Source: Eubacterium sp. (GTDB lineage Bacteria; Bacillota; Clostridia; Oscillospirales; Acutalibacteraceae). Taken from it: a DNA stretch of 27,641 nucleotides. The stretch spans positions 1 to 27,641 of the forward strand of contig JAILGO010000163.1 in the NCBI GenBank assembly GCA_024696725.1, in the 5' to 3' direction. The translations under genes were made by a program, and so were the position numbers. Below, piece by piece: positions 23,269 through 27,641 of this stretch. The notes below the pieces were generated by a model. The model was not told the DNA's origin, did no database searches, and saw nothing but the letters and a program-made list of their open reading frames with translations. Numbering within the stretch: the stretch's first letter is position 1; every line of letters begins with the position of its first letter.

Positions 23269-25689
23269 ATGAACAAATCTGATATTAAATATCTGAACCT
23301 TCCTGGCTTTACCGATATACCTGTTATCCCGCTTCGGGGGATAGTGATTTTTCCGGGTATGAGCCTTCACTTTGACGTTGGAAGAAAAAAGAGTATAGCC
23401 GCTCTGAGAGCCGCTATGGACGATAATCAGAAGATTCTTGTCGTATCACAGCGCGACGGAGCGATTGATAACCCTTCTGCCGATGACTTATACAGCGTCG
23501 GCGTTGTATGTGTTATCAAACAGCTTCTTAAAATACCTAATTCAAATAATCTCAGAGTTATCGTAAGGGGAGTTAAAAGAGCAGGGATTGTTAATCTGTT
23601 TCAGGATACGCCTTATCTTAAATGCGTTGCGGATATTTATGAAAATGTGAATTATGAAAACAACTCAAAAGACGTTGCGTACGCAAGAGCATTGAAAAAG
23701 GAGTTTGAAATATATGCTTCAAGGTTTTCAAAGATTTCTAACGAGGTACGCGCGTCTGTTGCCTCAACAACCAATATCGACGAGCTTACCGACTATATCT
23801 GCGCCAATACATATTTTGAATACTATGAAAAGCAAAAAATTCTGGAAGAGCTCAACCCGCACGAACGGATAAAAGCTCTCCTTGCAATGCTGAAGAATGA
23901 AAATGTAACTCTTGATATTGAAGCCGAAATCCAGGAAAAGGTACAAAAGGAAATCGACAAGAGTCAGCGAGAGTATTATCTTCGTGAAGAAATGAAGGTT
24001 ATTGCCGACGAGCTCGGCGATACCGACGACCCCGTTGAGGACGCTGACGAATACCGTCGTAAAGTGAAAGAGCTTATCTGTTCAGACGAGATAAAAGAAA
24101 AGCTTCTTAAGGAATGCGATAAGCTTATGAAGATGCCTCCGGGCTCTCATGAGGGAACCGTTGTAAGAAATTACATAGACAAATGCCTTGAGATTCCTTT
24201 CGGAAAATTCACCAACGACAGTATAAATCTTACGAAATCGAGAAAAGTTCTTGATAAAGACCATTACGGACTCGACAAGGTTAAAACAAGAATTGTTGAA
24301 TCCCTTGCTGTCCTTAAAAGAAATCCCGATTTCAGCGGTCAGATTATCTGTCTTTACGGTCCTCCCGGTGTGGGTAAAACGAGTATCGTTAAATCCCTTG
24401 CGTCTTCAATGAATCGTAAGTACGTTCGTATTGCGCTCGGCGGAGTTCACGACGAGGCTGAAATAAGAGGTCACAGAAAAACATATATCGGTGCTATGCC
24501 GGGAAGAATAATTGAAGCAATTATTAAAAGTGGCGTAATGAATCCGATTATTCTTCTTGATGAAATAGATAAGGTTGGAGCCGACTATAAGGGCGACCCG
24601 TCTTCTGCATTACTTGAAGCGCTTGACCCCGAACAGAATAATTCTTTTACCGACCACTATATCGACTTTCCCGTAGACTTAAGCAAGGTTTTATTTATAA
24701 CGACCGCGAACGACGTTTCAACGATTTCTCCTCCGCTTTATGACAGAATGGAAGTAATCGAGCTTAATTCCTACACAGTAGACGAAAAGTTCAATATCGC
24801 TAAGCGTCACCTTGTTAAAAAAGCGCTTAAAAAGCATTGTCTTACTGCAAGAGAGTTTAAAATTACCGATTCCGCAATTTATAAGATTATCGACTGCTAT
24901 ACAAGAGAAGCAGGCGTAAGAGGTCTTGAAAAGGAAATATCGGTTCTCTGCAGAAAGGCAGCGGTTGCCCTTGAAAACGGCGCTAAGAGCTTTAAGGTTA
25001 ACGAAGATAATCTGAGCGAATATCTCGGTACTGAGCGATATTCTAAAGATTTAATTAGTAAATCCAATCAGGTCGGCGTTGTAAACGGTCTTGCCTGGAC
25101 TCAGGTCGGCGGCACAATGCTTCCGATTGAGGTTTCAGCACTTGAGGGAACGGGTAAGATTGAGCTTACCGGCTCGCTCGGTGACGTTATGAAGGAAAGC
25201 GCTAAAACCGCAGTAAGCTTTGTGCGCTCAAAGGCGGTTGAATACGGAATTGATACCGAGTTTTATAAAAACAGGGATATTCATATTCACGCACCCGAAG
25301 CCGCGATACCTAAAGACGGACCATCGGCAGGCCTCGCAATTACTACTGCGCTTGTAAGTGAGCTCTGTAATATTCCTATAAAATGCGATATTGCTATGAC
25401 GGGTGAGATTTCTCTTAAGGGAAAAGCTTTGCCGATAGGCGGCTTAAAAGAAAAATCCATGGCTGCATATAAGGCGGGCTGTACGACGGTAATTATTCCC
25501 GACGATAATTTCAAAGACCTTAGAGAAATAAGCGACGAGGTAAAGGAATCTGTCGAGTTTAAAACCGTTAAGACCTTTGACGATGTAATGACCTACGCTC
25601 TTGAATACTTACCGAGTGACATTAAAAAAGAAAAGAAATACACCGGTAAGATAAACAGAGCGAAACCGACTCAGGATGTATTAATATGA
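23269..25689 (+). CDS. lon: ATP-dependent protease La (LonA)
   Basis: Lon is a homo-oligomeric AAA+ serine protease for damaged and regulatory proteins. An N-terminal substrate-binding domain (about 15-215, starting IPVIPLRGIVIFPGM) and a coiled-coil region precede the ATPase: Walker A GPPGVGKT (364-371) and Walker B with DEID (431-434). The protease domain has S686 in PKDGPSAG and K729 in GGLKEKS, the Ser-Lys dyad. At 806 residues it is full length LonA. AAAGGACGG precedes the ATG. Its stop overlaps the engB start (ATGA). In B. subtilis the order is tig-clpX-lonB-lonA-ysxC; lonB is missing here and the SPFH cassette takes its place. Confidence 0.97.
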   Translation: MNKSDIKYLNLPGFTDIPVIPLRGIVIFPGMSLHFDVGRKKSIAALRAAMDDNQKILVVSQRDGAIDNPSADDLYSVGVVCVIKQLLKIPNSNNLRVIVRGVKRAGIVNLFQDTPYLKCVADIYENVNYENNSKDVAYARALKKEFEIYASRFSKISNEVRASVASTTNIDELTDYICANTYFEYYEKQKILEELNPHERIKALLAMLKNENVTLDIEAEIQEKVQKEIDKSQREYYLREEMKVIADELGDTDDPVEDADEYRRKVKELICSDEIKEKLLKECDKLMKMPPGSHEGTVVRNYIDKCLEIPFGKFTNDSINLTKSRKVLDKDHYGLDKVKTRIVESLAVLKRNPDFSGQIICLYGPPGVGKTSIVKSLASSMNRKYVRIALGGVHDEAEIRGHRKTYIGAMPGRIIEAIIKSGVMNPIILLDEIDKVGADYKGDPSSALLEALDPEQNNSFTDHYIDFPVDLSKVLFITTANDVSTISPPLYDRMEVIELNSYTVDEKFNIAKRHLVKKALKKHCLTAREFKITDSAIYKIIDCYTREAGVRGLEKEISVLCRKAAVALENGAKSFKVNEDNLSEYLGTERYSKDLISKSNQVGVVNGLAWTQVGGTMLPIEVSALEGTGKIELTGSLGDVMKESAKTAVSFVRSKAVEYGIDTEFYKNRDIHIHAPEAAIPKDGPSAGLAITTALVSELCNIPIKCDIAMTGEISLKGKALPIGGLKEKSMAAYKAGCTTVIIPDDNFKDLREISDEVKESVEFKTVKTFDDVMTYALEYLPSDIKKEKKYTGKINRAKPTQDVLI

Positions 25690-26273
25690 ATTATAGTAAC
25701 GCAAAATTTGATAAGGCTTACGGAATATCGTCTCAGCTTCCGCCGCCGTCGTCTGCTGAAATTGCGTTTGCCGGACGTTCAAACGTCGGAAAAAGCTCTC
25801 TGTTAAATAAGCTGTTTAACAGAAAATCTCTTGCGAGAGTAAGCTCCGTTCCCGGTAAAACGATTACTATTAATTTCTATGACGTTGACGGAGTCAGCTT
25901 TGTTGACTTACCCGGCTACGGTTATGCAAGAATCAGTAAGCAGGAAAAAGAGCGTTTTGCAGAGCTGATGGAAGGATATTTCAATCAGGAGAGAGGGCTT
26001 CGTTTAGTTGTTCTGCTTATAGATATGAGGCATAAGCCTTCCGCTGACGACTATTCTATGATTGAATTTCTTAAGAACAGAAGCATTCCGTTTCTAATAG
26101 TTCTTACTAAATCCGATAAGCTTAAGGTTAAAGAATATCAGAAAAGGTTAAATGAATCCTCTCTTGAGCTTGAAGCGGCAGGCGACGTAAGCGTTATACC
26201 GTTTTCGTCCCAAAACGGCTTGGGATTAGAGGAGTTAAAAACAAAAATTGAGGAGGCAGTTATTAATGTTTAA
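25686..26273 (+). CDS. engB: Ribosome biogenesis GTP-binding protein EngB (YsxC/YihA)
   Basis: EngB is a TRAFAC-class GTPase needed for 50S subunit assembly. The GTPase motifs are G1 GRSNVGKS (30-37), G2 T59 in PGKTITINFY, G3 DLPG (74-77) in VDLPGYGYA, and G4 TKSD (141-144). Length 195 is normal. The gene overlaps the lon stop by 4 bp (ATGA) and is overlapped at its own 3' end by the decarboxylase gene, so all three should be translationally coupled. The lon-engB pairing is a conserved Firmicutes arrangement. Confidence 0.96.
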   Translation: MNYSNAKFDKAYGISSQLPPPSSAEIAFAGRSNVGKSSLLNKLFNRKSLARVSSVPGKTITINFYDVDGVSFVDLPGYGYARISKQEKERFAELMEGYFNQERGLRLVVLLIDMRHKPSADDYSMIEFLKNRSIPFLIVLTKSDKLKVKEYQKRLNESSLELEAAGDVSVIPFSSQNGLGLEELKTKIEEAVINV

Positions 26274-27558
26274 CGACGACAAGTATTTAGAGAAAATACC
26301 TTTTGTAACGCTTGAAAAGGCAAAGGAAATCGCAAAGGAATATCCTACGCCGTTTTATCTTTACGACGAAAAGGGAATAATTGAAAATGTAGAGGCTCTT
26401 AAAAAAGCTTTCTCATGGAATAAAGGCTATAAGGAATACTTTGCGGTAAAAGCTACGCCTAATCCGTTTCTTGTAAAGCTTCTTCATGAACACGGCTGCG
26501 GCTGCGACTGTTCTTCTAAAACAGAGCTTATGATTGCAAAAACGCTCGGTATTACCGGCGACGAAATAATGTTCTCTTCTAATGATACTCCCGTTGAAGA
26601 ATTCACTTATTGTAACAGTCTCGGCGGAATTATCAACCTTGACGATATTACTCAGATAAGTAAGGTTGAGAAGGCTTGCGGAAAGCTTCCCGAAACGATG
26701 AGCTGTCGTTTTAATCCCGGCGGTGTATTCAATATCAGTAATCAGATTATGGATACTCCGGCGGAAGCAAAATACGGTATGACGAGCGAACAGATTTTCC
26801 AGGCATATAGAGTATTAAAGGCTAAGGGAGTCAAAAAGTTTGGTATTCACGCGTTTCTCGCTTCAAACACCGTAACTAACGACTATTATCCGAAGCTCGC
26901 TAAAATCTTATTTAAGCTTATTGTAAAGATTAAAGAGCGCTGCGGCGTAGAGATTTCATTTGTTAACCTTTCGGGAGGAATCGGTATCCCATACTATCCG
27001 TATCAGGACCCTAACGATATATTCGAAATCTCGGAAGGCGTAAAAAGAGCTTACGAAAACATACTTGTACCCGAGGGAATCGAGGTTTCAATCTGTACGG
27101 AGCTCGGAAGATATATGCTCGGTCCCTACGGCGCGCTTCTTACAACCGCAATTAACGAAAAGCATACTCATAAAGAGTATATAGGCGTTGACGCCTGCGC
27201 AGTAAACCTTATGCGTCCTGCTATCTACGGCGCATATCACCATATTTCCGTATTAGGTAAGGAAGATGAGTTCGCGGTACATAAATACGACGTTACGGGC
27301 TCTCTGTGCGAAAACAACGATAAGTTCGCGATAGACAGAATCCTTCCTAAAATTGATATGGGCGATATTCTGTTTATTCACGACGCAGGCGCGCACGGCT
27401 TCTCTATGGGCTATAATTATAACGGAAAGCTTAAGAGCGCTGAAATTCTGTTAAAAGAGGACGGAAGCTATCAGCTTATTCGCCGCGCGGAAACTCCCAG
27501 GGACTATTTCGCTACATTTGATTGCTTCGACTTTTATGACGAATTAATTAAAGAGTAA
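26266..27558 (+). CDS. lysA: Diaminopimelate decarboxylase-like PLP enzyme (divergent LysA)
   Basis: A fold-type III PLP decarboxylase, most likely meso-diaminopimelate to lysine. The PLP lysine is K62 in YFAVKATPNP. The glycine-rich phosphate loop is LSGGIG (235-240), and C348-E-N-N-D352 matches the CESGD-type active-site cysteine loop. RPAIYGAYH near 317-325 is family-typical. It is divergent: the usual HIGS segment reads GIHAFLASN (193-201). ATG at 26266 has AGGAGG 9 bases upstream; a TTG at 26248 would lie before that site. It overlaps engB by 8 bp. Arginine or carboxynorspermidine decarboxylase are the alternatives, but length (430) and motifs favour LysA. A strong terminator follows. 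Confidence 0.78.
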   Translation: MFNDDKYLEKIPFVTLEKAKEIAKEYPTPFYLYDEKGIIENVEALKKAFSWNKGYKEYFAVKATPNPFLVKLLHEHGCGCDCSSKTELMIAKTLGITGDEIMFSSNDTPVEEFTYCNSLGGIINLDDITQISKVEKACGKLPETMSCRFNPGGVFNISNQIMDTPAEAKYGMTSEQIFQAYRVLKAKGVKKFGIHAFLASNTVTNDYYPKLAKILFKLIVKIKERCGVEISFVNLSGGIGIPYYPYQDPNDIFEISEGVKRAYENILVPEGIEVSICTELGRYMLGPYGALLTTAINEKHTHKEYIGVDACAVNLMRPAIYGAYHHISVLGKEDEFAVHKYDVTGSLCENNDKFAIDRILPKIDMGDILFIHDAGAHGFSMGYNYNGKLKSAEILLKEDGSYQLIRRAETPRDYFATFDCFDFYDELIKE

Positions 27559-27597
27559 TATAAAAGCTCTGCTTCGACAGGGCTTTATATATTTTTT
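27558..27597 (+). terminator. Rho-independent terminator of the lon-engB-lysA operon
   Basis: A long stem (27558-27571 with 27578-27590, one bulged A and one G-U pair, loop CTTCGA) is followed by ATTTTTT. It starts at the lysA stop codon. Confidence 0.85.
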
Positions 27598-27641
27598 CTT
27601 TACAATCACGCTTTAATGTGTTAAAATATAATAAATCATAT

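Noticed and set aside
23269..25689. Archaeal-type LonB instead of LonA
   Set aside because: The long N-terminal substrate domain, 806-residue length and absence of membrane segments identify LonA.
27599..27632. Promoter at the right edge (TTTACA and TATAAT)
   Set aside because: The two boxes are 22 bp apart, too far for a standard promoter, and the downstream gene is outside the window.

Overview
The window looks like chromosomal housekeeping DNA from a low-to-mid GC Gram-positive anaerobe of the class Clostridia. The Oscillospirales/Ruminococcaceae-like group is my best guess, but that is an inference. The support is: a tig-clpP-clpX-...-lon-engB cluster and an rplS-ylqF-rnhB-yraN cluster in Firmicutes order, strong AGGAGG-type ribosome binding sites, sigma-A-type promoters, a DUF1540 protein and an M50/radical SAM/DUF2344 block typical of Clostridia. 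The standard genetic code fits every gene. I count 25 protein genes, 24 on the + strand and one (DUF1540) on the - strand. I see no tRNA, rRNA, CRISPR array, insertion sequence or phage gene, and no gene-free stretch longer than about 170 bases.

Layout. (1) 1-4331: a two-gene operon for a divergent type IIA topoisomerase, probably topoisomerase IV (parE-parC). (2) 4361-8153: secG, a DEDDh exonuclease with a zinc-ribbon tail, and a bifunctional class A penicillin-binding protein. (3) 8209-11657: ruvX, a small M50 intramembrane protease, a B12-binding-type radical SAM protein and its DUF2344 partner, tightly packed. (4) 11673-14106: rplS with a structured leader, then ylqF/rbgA, rnhB and yraN. 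The ylqF promoter is built into the rplS terminator. (5) 14138-16557: threonine synthase, then a small Cys-rich DUF1540 gene facing it, and a divergent metallophosphoesterase. (6) 16559-27558: trigger factor, clpP, clpX, a three-gene SPFH / zinc-ribbon / TPM cassette resembling Bacillus ydjI-ydjG-ydjH, then lon, engB and a diaminopimelate decarboxylase whose start overlaps the end of engB.

How it fits together. The last block covers protein folding at the ribosome (trigger factor), regulated proteolysis (ClpXP, Lon) and ribosome assembly (EngB), with an envelope-associated cassette inserted under its own promoter and a 16-bp dyad at the predicted start site. The rplS block covers ribosome maturation (L19, RbgA) and RNA/DNA-hybrid repair (RNase HII). 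Nothing here is a clear defence or secondary-metabolite system. The most interesting unexplained items are the SPFH cassette and its operator-like dyad, the uncharacterised radical SAM/DUF2344 pair, the promoter nested in a terminator loop, the M50 start codon buried in a hairpin, and the divergent topoisomerase signature residues.
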